A stretch of 64,000 nucleotides of DNA from JBGAJN01 sp044224905 (GTDB lineage Bacteria > Verrucomicrobiota > Verrucomicrobiia > Limisphaerales > JBGAJN01). How positions within the stretch are numbered: position 1 is the stretch's first letter; every line of letters begins with the position of its first letter. The notes beneath the pieces are model-generated. The model ran no database searches, had not been told where the DNA came from, and saw only the letters and a program-made list of their open reading frames with translations. The stretch is from the NCBI GenBank assembly GCA_044224905.1, contig JBGAJN010000004.1, positions 558,001-622,000 of the forward strand, read 5' to 3'. Shown in pieces: positions 34,001 to 43,500 of this stretch. The position numbers and the translations under genes were made by a program.

Positions 34001-36987
34001 TTAACGCTGTCGGAACGTTGTCCCGGGCCGATCTTCTGGAAATCATTAGGCAAGGCAAGGCCTACATCAATCTGCACACGGCGCTCAATCCTAATGGTGA
34101 AATCCGGGGCAACTACGCTTTGGCCAACGGCACCCGCACTTTCACGGCGCCGCCTGCCCCTCCAGCGTGGACGGATGATCACACCACCGATGCAGGAGCG
34201 GTCCGATTCCTGACTCAAGCGACGTTTGGTCCCAATCCGGCTGAAATCGCCGCGTTGAAGGCGATGCCGAGTTACGAAGCTTGGATCAATGACCAATTCA
34301 CCAAACCGTCCACTCGGCAGTTGCCGGAGGTCTTGGCGCGCGAACAATATAATGTTTTTGCCTCATTTGATGATATCGTCACGTTCGACACGTGGTGGAA
34401 AAATGCCATCTCGGCGCCCGACCAGCTTCGCCAACGCATCGCCTTTGCGCTCAGCGAAATTCATGTTGCGTCCGCAGCGGGACCGCTGGCGGATAATTCC
34501 CGCGCGATCTCCTTCTATTACGACCAGTTCACGGATAACGCCTTCGGCAATTTCCGCACCATCCTGCAAAACACTACGTTGACGCCGGGCATGGGCAGAT
34601 ATCTGGACATGCTCAAGAACGACAAGCCCGACATCAGCATCGGGCGGAGTCCGAACGAGAACTACGGGCGCGAGATCATGCAGCTTTTCTCGGTCGGCCT
34701 TTACCGCATGTGGCCGGACGGCACGTTGATGCTGAATTCAAAGGACTCGCCGATCGATACCTACTCGCAGCGGGAAATTGTCGGAATCTCGCATGTCTTC
34801 ACGGGGTGGGATTATGGTTACGATGGAGCCTACCGCACTAGCTTGGGGGCGGCCACGGATTGGACACGTATGATGCGTGAAGTCCCTGTTCGGCATTTCA
34901 CTGGACAGAAACGTCTACTCAATAACGAAGTCCTGCCTGGCTTGACCAATGCGGGCGGCTTGTTCCTTGACCCTTACGCGACGCACACCAGCACTCAATA
35001 TAACGATACCAACTATCAGGCCCTTCCGGCGGTCGAACTCTCCGCTGTGCATGACCAGCTCTTCAACCATCCGAACGTGGGTCCGTTCGTCTGCCGGCAG
35101 CTCATTCAGCGTTTGGTGACCAGTCATCCGTCGCGTGATTATGTCTATCGCGTGGTGCAGAAATTCAATGACAACGGCTCCGGCGTCCGCGGCGACATGC
35201 AGGCAGTGATCAAAGGCATTCTCCTCGACTACGAAGCGCGCAGCAAAGACATGTACACCACCTACACCAACAATCTGGGTGGCGGTTTATTCAGCACCAA
35301 TCAAGCAAGGGCGAGTTTCGGCAAACAGCGCGAGCCGATCATGCGCGTTGCCGCCGCCGCGCGCGCGTTCCGCCCCTCCAGCTTCGCCGGCTCCTACGAC
35401 CAGAACGGCACACGCACGAATACGATCACAACGACGACTCCGCACCGCCTGCAAGCGGGAAACAGTGTTTTCCTCGAATTCACCAACACCACCGGACTTG
35501 CAACCAAACCGGCGCCGTCCACTGGGATCTATTCCGTTGCTTCGGTAGTAGACTCGACTCACTTTACGATCAATTCATCCGGCTGGAGTTCCGTGGGCAC
35601 GTACTCTCAAGGGGCCGCGTCGACCACAGTGAATATCACATTGGCGGGCAACTGGCTGCCCGCTGGAGGCCAAGCCTACTTTGACTTCATCAACCCGACT
35701 GCTGGCACGCTTCCAACCGACGGCGTATATACCGCCGTAACATCAGATCAATTTGACGATGGCGTCGCCAACCGGTCCGGGACGAACCTCACCATCACCA
35801 TGCCTTCAACTGGTGTGGCGCGGAGCGGCACAGTAATGATCTCTCGTTTCCAAAGTTCGTACTCCCGGTCAACCTCAGGTGGTATCACCACAGTTACGAT
35901 TGATACGGGCGAGCTTGGTTATGGAGGCGCGGGCGACCACCACCTCGCACCGGGAGATCAAGTGTTCCTCAATTTTGTAACCACTCGTGCCTCTGGCATT
36001 CCGAATCCCGATACCGTGACAAACGATTTGGTGTACACGGTCGCCTCGGTAACAGACTCCAACACGTTCACCATTATCGCAGCCAATCTGTCCAACGAAG
36101 GTAGCGACAACGGCGTGTATGTTTTTCCCTTGAAATCACAGCCGACGGTTCGTAACGGCGCAGTGGCCGCCCGGATGGGCACGTTCAACATGGGCGTCAC
36201 GGACACAAGCCTCGGCCAGACGCCGTTGAATTCACCCACAGTGTTCAACTTTTACCTCCCAGACTACAAGTTCCCAGGCACACTCTCTTCGGAGGGAATC
36301 ACGACGCCTGAATTTCAGGTCACGTCGGAAACGACGGTTATCCGGCAGATGAACTATCTCTATTCCGGGGTCTTTACCAACGGCAATACTAACGGTGTCA
36401 GCAGTTTCTCGGGTGGCTCGGGAGGAGGCCCCAATGCGCTAGTAATGGATCTCAGTCCCTGGACGGGTTTGGCCGACAATAGTCTCGGCATGGGAGCGGG
36501 GCCAGCGCCAACCGAACCGTGGACAAGTGACGCAAACTTGAGCACGTTGATCGACAGAATGAACACCTTATTGGTGGCGGGTCAATTGTCATCGGCCGGC
36601 AAGCAATTCATCCTGAACTTCATCACCAACAGGGTAATTGCCAGTGTCAGCGTGGCCAACCCGACCACGGTAACGACCACCGGCGCCCATGGGCTTGCAA
36701 CGGGAGACCTCATCACGATTAGTGGAGTCACTGGAGGAACTTACAAAACAACTACCAACTCCTCGGTCAGCACGGTGATTAACACGACGAATACCGTGAC
36801 GGTGACCGGTGCCACTACCTTTACCGTGCCAGTCAATTGTCAGGTGGCGCCAACCAGCGTCAGTGGTGCCACCGTCGCCACGGTTCCTTACAGCAACACG
36901 GCACCGACTGCGACTAACCTGCGTGATCGCATTCGCGCGGTCGTCCACCTGATCCTCACCAGCCCCGACTTCACCATCCAGAGATAG
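31024..36987 (+). CDS. Giant DUF1800 protein with Calx-beta, PA14 and CHRD domains
   Basis: 1987 residues. A signal peptide (about 1-29) is followed by a short calcium-binding segment (DLNSNGISDIWE); a Calx-beta-like domain (about 185-310); two PA14 domains (about 315-465 and 475-625, FQLDADDKARIILNG and FVVNADDAVRLRVNG); an Ig-like domain; a third PA14-like domain (about 720-870); CHRD (about 880-1040); and DUF1800 (from about 1056, VRFLTQATFGP and EIMQLFSVGLY). DUF1800 is split by beta modules at about 1459-1708 and 1875-1955. DUF1800 genes nearly always precede a DUF1501 gene, as here. Function is unknown; cell-surface or exported complexes are inferred. Confidence 0.9.
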   Translation: MKSILSSRLSAWIAIIFATFSLSTQAVIAAIDLNSNGISDIWEILYPLPANPDDTNNVTGVSYRNASVWGTNPLRPDNEGRRLNVAFNSGAHTIDISWPSVVGKSYQLQSCSSFGSEAWSNDGEPVNGTGRLITVSFPQSTAVKMYRLQVADKYSDNDGVSDWEKITIGLKPRSTEKGGVVTSAFGDSQNVVTVKATTPFASEDGGDPGVFTLTRSGGGTQQLMVGYIISGTAIAPFDHTLSNRWVSLDPGVNTLNINVTNKADFNVESSESCTLVVTWVLRMDAGVPTSIPPGSPNKATVIFNDSTTPSGTGLLGQYYDTSSTTYTNSANFDPAQLKVTRVDPTVDFDWLYGTPNGTTKLTNADNYSVVWEGFLSNSTAGSFTFQLDADDKARIILNGNQILENGWDTPATGTFKQSSPVSLSVPANAAARHTVRVEFVETNGNATCRLQWKPPGATAFANIPSTNVFTDNANNFAGWKATFYTNTSFNGPSVGIETNSAITAINNGIWGQGTPAPSIVPDTFSVRWTGQVQPQFSEEYTFVVNADDAVRLRVNGQQLTLLRTDSNVAIDWPTSTTVDRYARITLAAGVRYDIQLDYFENTGTAKCQLSWYSLSQPKQIIPSIRLYPASGPLAPAAFTGNTEVTAQVGGLFTYTLTGNNGASISITDKPVWLNLNGAVLSGRPPSGSAGDYQIVITVTGGSGSGTSVLNLHVADNTGNPIVREYWNGVAGTSVADIPVSAAPTGTANLSSLETPTDFGDNYGSRIRGYLTAPFSGNYYFWIAANNSAELWIANDDEPVNTFKRAWVTGGSTTPRTWNAQASQKSPWMALEQGKKYYFEVLHKAGTGAGDNLAVGWLLPGEAGTVPSEVVPGYALSPYVASTTNASVGTLYFTTLLQQPGSPVANPKGVGKSTLRVFENANPPYAIMTRSYENLTGVITSEHIHADPYLANSAQIVFDIDAPATPGDGLITVSSDPNYQTNSAGDPIAYKWTINAVGTLSRADLLEIIRQGKAYINLHTALNPNGEIRGNYALANGTRTFTAPPAPPAWTDDHTTDAGAVRFLTQATFGPNPAEIAALKAMPSYEAWINDQFTKPSTRQLPEVLAREQYNVFASFDDIVTFDTWWKNAISAPDQLRQRIAFALSEIHVASAAGPLADNSRAISFYYDQFTDNAFGNFRTILQNTTLTPGMGRYLDMLKNDKPDISIGRSPNENYGREIMQLFSVGLYRMWPDGTLMLNSKDSPIDTYSQREIVGISHVFTGWDYGYDGAYRTSLGAATDWTRMMREVPVRHFTGQKRLLNNEVLPGLTNAGGLFLDPYATHTSTQYNDTNYQALPAVELSAVHDQLFNHPNVGPFVCRQLIQRLVTSHPSRDYVYRVVQKFNDNGSGVRGDMQAVIKGILLDYEARSKDMYTTYTNNLGGGLFSTNQARASFGKQREPIMRVAAAARAFRPSSFAGSYDQNGTRTNTITTTTPHRLQAGNSVFLEFTNTTGLATKPAPSTGIYSVASVVDSTHFTINSSGWSSVGTYSQGAASTTVNITLAGNWLPAGGQAYFDFINPTAGTLPTDGVYTAVTSDQFDDGVANRSGTNLTITMPSTGVARSGTVMISRFQSSYSRSTSGGITTVTIDTGELGYGGAGDHHLAPGDQVFLNFVTTRASGIPNPDTVTNDLVYTVASVTDSNTFTIIAANLSNEGSDNGVYVFPLKSQPTVRNGAVAARMGTFNMGVTDTSLGQTPLNSPTVFNFYLPDYKFPGTLSSEGITTPEFQVTSETTVIRQMNYLYSGVFTNGNTNGVSSFSGGSGGGPNALVMDLSPWTGLADNSLGMGAGPAPTEPWTSDANLSTLIDRMNTLLVAGQLSSAGKQFILNFITNRVIASVSVANPTTVTTTGAHGLATGDLITISGVTGGTYKTTTNSSVSTVINTTNTVTVTGATTFTVPVNCQVAPTSVSGATVATVPYSNTAPTATNLRDRIRAVVHLILTSPDFTIQR

Positions 36988-36991
36988 GACT

Positions 36992-38455
36992 ATGAAACCA
37001 CAAGCACCTTCGATCATCATCCCGCGTCGCAGCTTCATCAAGAGCCTCGGTTGCACCGGCATGAGCACTTGGGCTTTGAGCAGCACCATCCGTGATCTGC
37101 GGTTGATCAACGCCGTAATGGCGCAAACCAACGTCGGCAGCGACTACAAGGCGCTGGTGTGCCTCTTCTTGAACGGCGGGAACGACGCCAACAACTGGAT
37201 CGTGCCCACGGACAACAGTACCTATGAAGAATACGCGGCCATCCGGCAAAATCTCACGCTTCCGGAATCGTCGTTGCTGAATTTAAAACAAACCGGCGCC
37301 CCATCGGACGACTATGTTGACAGCGACGGTCACACCTACGGCTTTCATCCCGGATGCGCGGATCTTCAAACCCTGTTCGGCGAAGGCAAACTAGCTCCGC
37401 TGTTCAATGTTGGCACCCTGGTTCGTCCCACGACACGGGCGCAGTACACCTCCTCCAATGCCGCCTTCTACCAGCCGCCGCAGTTATTCTCACATAGTGA
37501 TCAAATCACCCAGTGGCAAACCTCCATCCCCGACGCACCGCCTCAAACCGGCTGGGGTGGACGAGTCGCCGACATTCTCAACTCGGCCGCCAACCCGAGC
37601 GGCAATATTTCGATGTCAGTATCCGTTGCGGGTGCCAATACCTTCGAAGTTGGCAACGTCGTGTCGCAATACAACGTTTCCACTAGCGGCGCGGAAACGG
37701 TAGGCGGCGTGACCGGGCCCCGTCTTCGCGCCCTCACAAATCTGGTGGCGTTAAGCCATGCGAACCTGCAGCGGTCAGCAATTGCGGCAGTAACTCAGAA
37801 TGCGATCAAAGCGGGCGATTTATTGAACAACAGCATCGACGCAACCAAAGAGGTTTCTGCGGGCGGGTCATGGGTATGGAACACGCCGTTTCCGACGTCA
37901 TCGTTGGGGCAGCAAATGAAAATGATCGCTCGCATTATTCAAGCGCGCGGGCCTTTCAACCTAAACCGACAGGTCTTCTTCTGCACCACGGGTGGTTTTG
38001 ATACGCACACAACGCAGGTGTCAGTCAACAACGTAGACGATCCAGCTAATCCCGCTGGTGTTCACTACGGATTACTCAACGACGTAAGCAAATGCATGTT
38101 CGCTTTCCAGCGGGCGATGGAACAACTGGGCGTGTCAAACAAGGTGACGACCTTCACGGCGAGCGATTTTTCCCGAACCTTGCCTACGAACAGCCAAGGG
38201 AGCGATCACGGCTGGGGTTCTCACCACCTGATCATGGGCGGGGCGGTCAACGGCGGGCAGACCTACGGGAAACTGCCCACTTTTGCGATCAACGGTCCTG
38301 ACGACACCGGCCTCGGCCGCTGGATTCCGACTCTGGCAGTAGATCAGTATTCCGCCACCCTTGCCAAGTGGTTCGGGGTCGACAATAGCAATATGGCTAC
38401 AGTGTTTCCAAACCTGAGCCGATTTGCAACGTCCGACTTGGGTTTCATGACCTAA
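36992..38455 (+). CDS. DUF1501 family Tat-exported protein
   Basis: 487 residues. A twin-arginine signal (RRSFIKSLGCTGMSTWAL) precedes the DUF1501 core, seen in LVCLFLNGGNDANNWIVP, LFNVGTLVRPTTR, FFCTTGGFDTHTTQ and SDFSRTLPTNSQGSDHGWGSHHLIMGGAV. This last block resembles the metal-binding region of alkaline-phosphatase/sulfatase-like folds (D, H, H). It starts 4 bp after the DUF1800 stop and is certainly co-transcribed. The pair is conserved in many bacteria, without a known biochemical role. Confidence 0.92.
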   Translation: MKPQAPSIIIPRRSFIKSLGCTGMSTWALSSTIRDLRLINAVMAQTNVGSDYKALVCLFLNGGNDANNWIVPTDNSTYEEYAAIRQNLTLPESSLLNLKQTGAPSDDYVDSDGHTYGFHPGCADLQTLFGEGKLAPLFNVGTLVRPTTRAQYTSSNAAFYQPPQLFSHSDQITQWQTSIPDAPPQTGWGGRVADILNSAANPSGNISMSVSVAGANTFEVGNVVSQYNVSTSGAETVGGVTGPRLRALTNLVALSHANLQRSAIAAVTQNAIKAGDLLNNSIDATKEVSAGGSWVWNTPFPTSSLGQQMKMIARIIQARGPFNLNRQVFFCTTGGFDTHTTQVSVNNVDDPANPAGVHYGLLNDVSKCMFAFQRAMEQLGVSNKVTTFTASDFSRTLPTNSQGSDHGWGSHHLIMGGAVNGGQTYGKLPTFAINGPDDTGLGRWIPTLAVDQYSATLAKWFGVDNSNMATVFPNLSRFATSDLGFMT

Positions 38456-38477
38456 GTATTGAAGGCTCCCCTCTTTT

Positions 38478-39125
38478 ATGAAGTCGAGTTTGCCCTTGGG
38501 TCTCGCTATCGCATTAGCGGCGATCGCAATCGGGGCGTTCGTCTGGACAAAAAGCCGGCCCAGTAGCGTCTCCGGTGGAGGGAATCTTCCCTCACCTGCC
38601 ACCAACTCAGCGACTTCGACAACTGGATCGCCGGCCAGTCTCGCGGGAAGTCCCGGGACCACAGCCACTGCGACGGCATCAGCACCTTCCACTCAGCATC
38701 CGGCGGGAGGCCCACCTGTGATCGCCAGTTCTGTCGTACCCGGCAGTCCCATGGTACGGGGAGGAATTAATGCATCGGCTCCGGCAAATCCCCCAGCCCC
38801 AGTGGTTCCCCCGCTTCGCGTCGGCAACCCAGAAGCGCGCGCCGATATTCAGAACGTCAGCCTGATGTTCCGGGATTTCCGGACTCGAATGGGAGGCAAC
38901 CCAGTGGGAGCGAATGCGGAAATCATGAAAGCCATCATGGGGGGAAATCCGGCCCAAGGAACCTTCGGCCCGCCGCCCGGTCAGGCGTTGAATGACAAAG
39001 GCGAACTCGTGGATCGCTGGGGGACACCGTATTTCTTCCACCAGCTATCCAAAAACAACATGGAAATTCGGTCTGCCGGCCCCGACAAAATCATGTGGAA
39101 CAACGACGACATTGTCGGACGCTGA
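38478..39125 (+). CDS. Membrane-anchored protein with pseudopilin-like C-terminus
   Basis: 215 residues. An N-terminal signal anchor (about 5-23) is followed by a Ser/Thr/Ala/Pro-rich linker (about 28-110). The last 45 residues read LNDKGELVDRWGTPYFFHQLS...IRSAGPDKIMWNNDDI. This strongly recalls the C-terminal beta-hairpin and calcium site of GspG-type pseudopilins ('DPWGNPY ... SAGPDG...TDDI'), but without the N-terminal methylation helix. It lies 22 bp after the DUF1501 gene and is probably third in that operon, so it may be part of the same surface machine. Confidence 0.6.
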   Translation: MKSSLPLGLAIALAAIAIGAFVWTKSRPSSVSGGGNLPSPATNSATSTTGSPASLAGSPGTTATATASAPSTQHPAGGPPVIASSVVPGSPMVRGGINASAPANPPAPVVPPLRVGNPEARADIQNVSLMFRDFRTRMGGNPVGANAEIMKAIMGGNPAQGTFGPPPGQALNDKGELVDRWGTPYFFHQLSKNNMEIRSAGPDKIMWNNDDIVGR

Positions 39126-39199
39126 TCTCGCATACCTTACTCCTCCGCGCCTCCCGCAATCGACGGGCTGATTTTCAAACATCGACAATTCCCACACGT

Positions 39200-40558
39200 C
39201 TATTGGCCCGGCGGCGCACACCAAGGCTCTACATTGAGGTTGAACGGCGCGAAGATCATCTTCCCCTCGATGCGTACTTGACAATAGAGCCGCAAGAAGC
39301 CGCTCTTCGGCGGGAAGAATAGAAACCCCAACGCTGGTCCGCCCCGAAAACTCGGATTCAGAATATCCCCCCCTGTTGGGTGCAAGTGAACAACCGTCTC
39401 ATAGTCACCGTAGAATCCCACGAGATGGGCGAATGCATTCATGATCGGCTCCAACTTGGTAACTGGATTACCGATCGAATCCTTAATCGTAATTGCCATG
39501 GTGCGCGTTTGCTGAGCCATCGGCAAACGTTTGTCGCTGCCGGCGAACGTCAGGCTGAATTGATAGCCATCCACGATCGATGTGTAGAGATTCTCCCCAC
39601 TTGTGACCGGAGCGAGTTTTTCCGATGACGGCAAATCGACGAACGGCATTTCTTGAACCCCGGTTCCCACGGGGACAAGGTCAGCCCAGATTCTATATGT
39701 AGTTGTTTTCGTTGGAGTGAAAGTGAACGCATATTCCCCGGGCGTTTTTGTAGGCGCCGGATGCTCGTGGTGATAGTCGCCCAAACCCGGTTCCTGAATC
39801 AGAAGATGAACTCGCTCGGTGTGCATTTCGAGAAGGTCATTGAGCAAAAGCGGAGAATTGTCGGGTTTAGCCATGCGGATTCTTACTTCAACCTTTCTGC
39901 CAGCCGCAATCGGCCCATCGACATTCGCAGTGAGTCGAATCGTCGATGCATTGGGCTTCGTGTAAACAAAACTATAGGGGATGCGTCGCGGAAGCAGATT
40001 GGCGCTGCATTTGGAACATGGTTTCAGTGTCGTCTCCGAAATGACATCGGGATGCATGGGACAGGCAAATATATCGGCAGCCACCACTTTTGCGTCAAAA
40101 CGCCGAGCGATATCCGCCACCAAGTTGCAAAAATCGCCGAATCGTTCTTTCGTCCCTTTCAAATCATTCGCTTTCCCGGCGAGGGCGATTGCATTGACGG
40201 CAGCTAGCGCGAGCTTCGTTTGCGCCTCAACTTCGGCGACGACTTGTCCTCCAAGAGCCAGACCGCCCAACGCTCGCAATGCCGGACTACAGTAGGAGAT
40301 CTGCGTGGGAACCTCGCTTGCCCGTTTTTCATCCAGCAGGCGTTCCACGTTTTGCGTGACCAACCGGATCACGTTCCAAGCTTCGGGCCCGGTTTTCGGA
40401 TCGAGTATATTCGCCGGAATCGGCTGATCTGCCGCAAGCGTTCCTATAAAAATCGCCAACCAAAACAAAGTTAAAGCTCCCACCCCGATCGTACGGCAAA
40501 ACGCGAGGCGACAGCTTCGGTGCAACAGACGACTTAAAGTGCGCCGGGGGGAATTCAC
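39200..40558 (-). CDS. Exported protein with heavy-metal-binding domain (CPMHP)
   Basis: 452 residues from a GTG start at 40558; no upstream ATG precedes the signal peptide. The hydrophobic core is at about 26-42. A helical region (about 55-160) is followed by FACPMHPDV (C166, H169) and PCSKC (C181, C184), the heavy-metal-binding domain found beside copper/silver efflux proteins. The C-terminal 260 residues are beta-rich and contain His clusters (GDYHHEHP, VHLHPTGGD). It resembles periplasmic metal sensor or chaperone proteins; the metal is unknown. It lies 35 bp downstream of the repeat adhesin on the same strand. Confidence 0.7.
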   Translation of the reverse strand: MNSPRRTLSRLLHRSCRLAFCRTIGVGALTLFWLAIFIGTLAADQPIPANILDPKTGPEAWNVIRLVTQNVERLLDEKRASEVPTQISYCSPALRALGGLALGGQVVAEVEAQTKLALAAVNAIALAGKANDLKGTKERFGDFCNLVADIARRFDAKVVAADIFACPMHPDVISETTLKPCSKCSANLLPRRIPYSFVYTKPNASTIRLTANVDGPIAAGRKVEVRIRMAKPDNSPLLLNDLLEMHTERVHLLIQEPGLGDYHHEHPAPTKTPGEYAFTFTPTKTTTYRIWADLVPVGTGVQEMPFVDLPSSEKLAPVTSGENLYTSIVDGYQFSLTFAGSDKRLPMAQQTRTMAITIKDSIGNPVTKLEPIMNAFAHLVGFYGDYETVVHLHPTGGDILNPSFRGGPALGFLFFPPKSGFLRLYCQVRIEGKMIFAPFNLNVEPWCAPPGQ

Positions 40559-40593
40559 GCGAGCAATGGAGATATTATTGATGAGGTCTTCAT

Positions 40594-43500
40594 CTATGGC
40601 AATTGAAGCACTCGGTAAAAACGAGCACCCGCCAAGCCGCCGGTGAGCGTGCCGTCATCAATCCATTGGGTGATGCCCGGCTGCGGACTGGTAAACGCGG
40701 CTCCGACGACGGAAGTCCAATTCGTCAATGTCGCCGAGTACTGCATTTGGTAGCTCCTGCCGACGATCGATCGAAACCGCACGGTGACATTGGTCGAAGT
40801 CGGGGCAATCGAAGTAAGCAGCAACGATTGCTCAAAATTACTCACCACGAGATTCGTGGCACTGTACGTCACGGTGAACTGGCGTTGTCTATCAGCCGTG
40901 GCCACAACGGCTCCATTGATCGCGTTGGTAAACGTTCCGATACGAGAACCAAAGCTCATCAAAGTGAAAGCGTCGCCCGGCGCAGGAGAGAATCCATTAA
41001 TCAACGCCAGGCTCAAAGTGCCGGCGAACTGCACAAAGTTAGTCACGGCCATCTGATCGTACTGATTGGTGGCAATCAATCCACCGATCTCGAAAGACAT
41101 TTTCGCCGAACTGGCGAGACTTAGGCTCCCGTTGATCCGGAGACTGCCCGCGGAATTTCCCGGCGAGATTGTTCCAAAATTTGTCACCGCCCCGTTCAAC
41201 GTCCCATTCCCGGTGAGGACGGCATTGCTGGCAATGATCAGCCCATCCGCGAAGTCGTGAGCGTTTGTGACTGCGCTGTTTAAACGATAGATCGCAGCCG
41301 ACGTTCCATCGCCGACAACAAATGCGGCTCCATTGGCAGCAGCGGTCACGCGAACGTTGATCGCGCCTGAATTGAACGCCAAGGCACCGCCAACATTTGT
41401 CAGCAACAACCGGTCTACGTTGATCGTCCCGCCATTGACGACGGCGCTGCCGTTTCGAACGTCCAACTCGCCAGTAGCCGTCGCGTTGGACACCGTCAAC
41501 GTCCCGTTGGCCACGTCCAGCAAGTTTCCTGACGACGAAACGTCGGCACCAACATAAAGGTTGGCCGTTCGTACGGAGCCGCCATTCGCAATGTGTAAGG
41601 CATTGCCTGAACCAAAATCCCCCACGTAAAGGCCGTTAACATTGGTCCACGACGAGTTGGCGCCGGTCACCGTCACCTGATTGCTGTTTCCTCCGCCCGA
41701 GCTGTAACCAATGACCCCGAAGTCGCTTTGGACACGCCCGCGATTGGTGATGATCAACCCATTCCCAGGACCATCAAAACCCACATAGAGAAAGCCGCTG
41801 GTGTTCCAGAACGATCCCGCACCGGATACGATGACCAGATTGTCCGCGGCGGACCCACTTTGTCCGACGGTGGAAGTTCCGCCCACCTGCAGCGTACCAC
41901 CATTCGTGAGCAACAGCCGCCCATTGGCGCCATCGGCCCCGAGAATTAATCCATTGGCAACGGTGGTTGCGATGGCATTGCTCCGCACCACCCAGATAGC
42001 GGGAGCGAGATTCCCAGCGGCGCCAACGATGAAATCCTGGCCATTGTTTATCGTGGCAACGCGCGTTGTAAGCGTTCCAGAATTGAAAATAAAGCTGCCT
42101 GCCGCATTGGTCAGCAGCAGCCGATCAACGTTGATAGCGCCTCCATCGAATGTCACTCGTCCGCGACGGATATCGAAGAGACCATTGCCGCCACTGTTGG
42201 TAACTACAAAGGCGCCGTCAAGTAAGGCGAGGAGGTTGCCAGTAGCGCCGCCATTGCCGCCAAGGTAGGCGTTGGCCGATTGCACCATGGCTCCGTTGGC
42301 AACACGCAGTGTATTCGCGGCCCCAAAATTTCCCATATAGAGATCGCCACTGTTGACCCACAATGTATTCGTGCCGTGGGCGATAACTTGATTGCTATTC
42401 GCGCCGGTATTGAAGCCGATGAATCCATCGCCGTTAACGACTCGAGCGGCGTTACTGATAAGCAACGCGTTGCCGGAACTTTCGAATCCGATGGAAAGAC
42501 TACCGCGGTTCGTCCACATCGAATTTGTCCCGGTAACGATGACTTGATTATTGCTCGAATCCACAGCGTAACCGACGTAGCCGACGTCATCTGCCACTTG
42601 CCCGCCATTGCCAATGACCAGACGATTTGACGCCCCGAAATTCCCCACTTGAAGCGTGGTGGAATTGTCCCAGCGAGAGCCGGTATCCGTCACCGTGACT
42701 TGATTGTTACTTGCTCCGATCGAGTTGCCGATAATCCCCAGACTGCTCGTCACATGCCCTCCGTTGGCGATCAACAAGGAATTCCCCGCGCTTGCATTGC
42801 CCACTTGGAGTTCGCTGCTGTTGTTCCACGCCGCGTTTGCGCCCGTGACAATTGCGCGATTGCCTTTCACCGATGCGCCATAGCCGACGTAGCCGAGTCG
42901 GTTCTCCGCGCGCCCGCCATTCGTCACCAGGAGGGTATTGAAAGATCCGAACAACCCGACGTAAAGGTCCGCACTGTTGGTCAACAGCGAACCACTCCCA
43001 TCCACTGTGATTTGATTATTAGTCGCGCCGAGCGAATAACCGATGTAAGTCGCACCATTCACCGACCGCCCACCAGACAAGATGGTCAACCGGTTGCTGA
43101 AGCCGGAAAGCCCGACGTTCAAGGTACTACTCGCCCACACGGAATTTCCACCGGCGATAATCCCATGATTGTCATTCGCGCCCGCGTTGACGCCGATGGT
43201 CGCCGTGACGTTCGTCACGAAACCGCCGTTGGTGATGAGCAACAAGTTGCCATTCCCAAATGTTCCAACATCGACGCTGCTACCGCTGCTCCAGGTTGAA
43301 TTCACCCCTCCCACGATGGCCCGATTTTGATTCGCTCCCGGCGACAAACCAATCGTTCCCGAACTACTAGCAACCGTACCTCCGTTGCTGATGATCAGCG
43401 AATTGAAGGAACTGGATGCGCCAACAAATAGTCCGCCACTATTGGTCCACGTTGAATTCGGTCCGGAGACCACTGCAAAATTGTTCGACGCAGACGCCGT

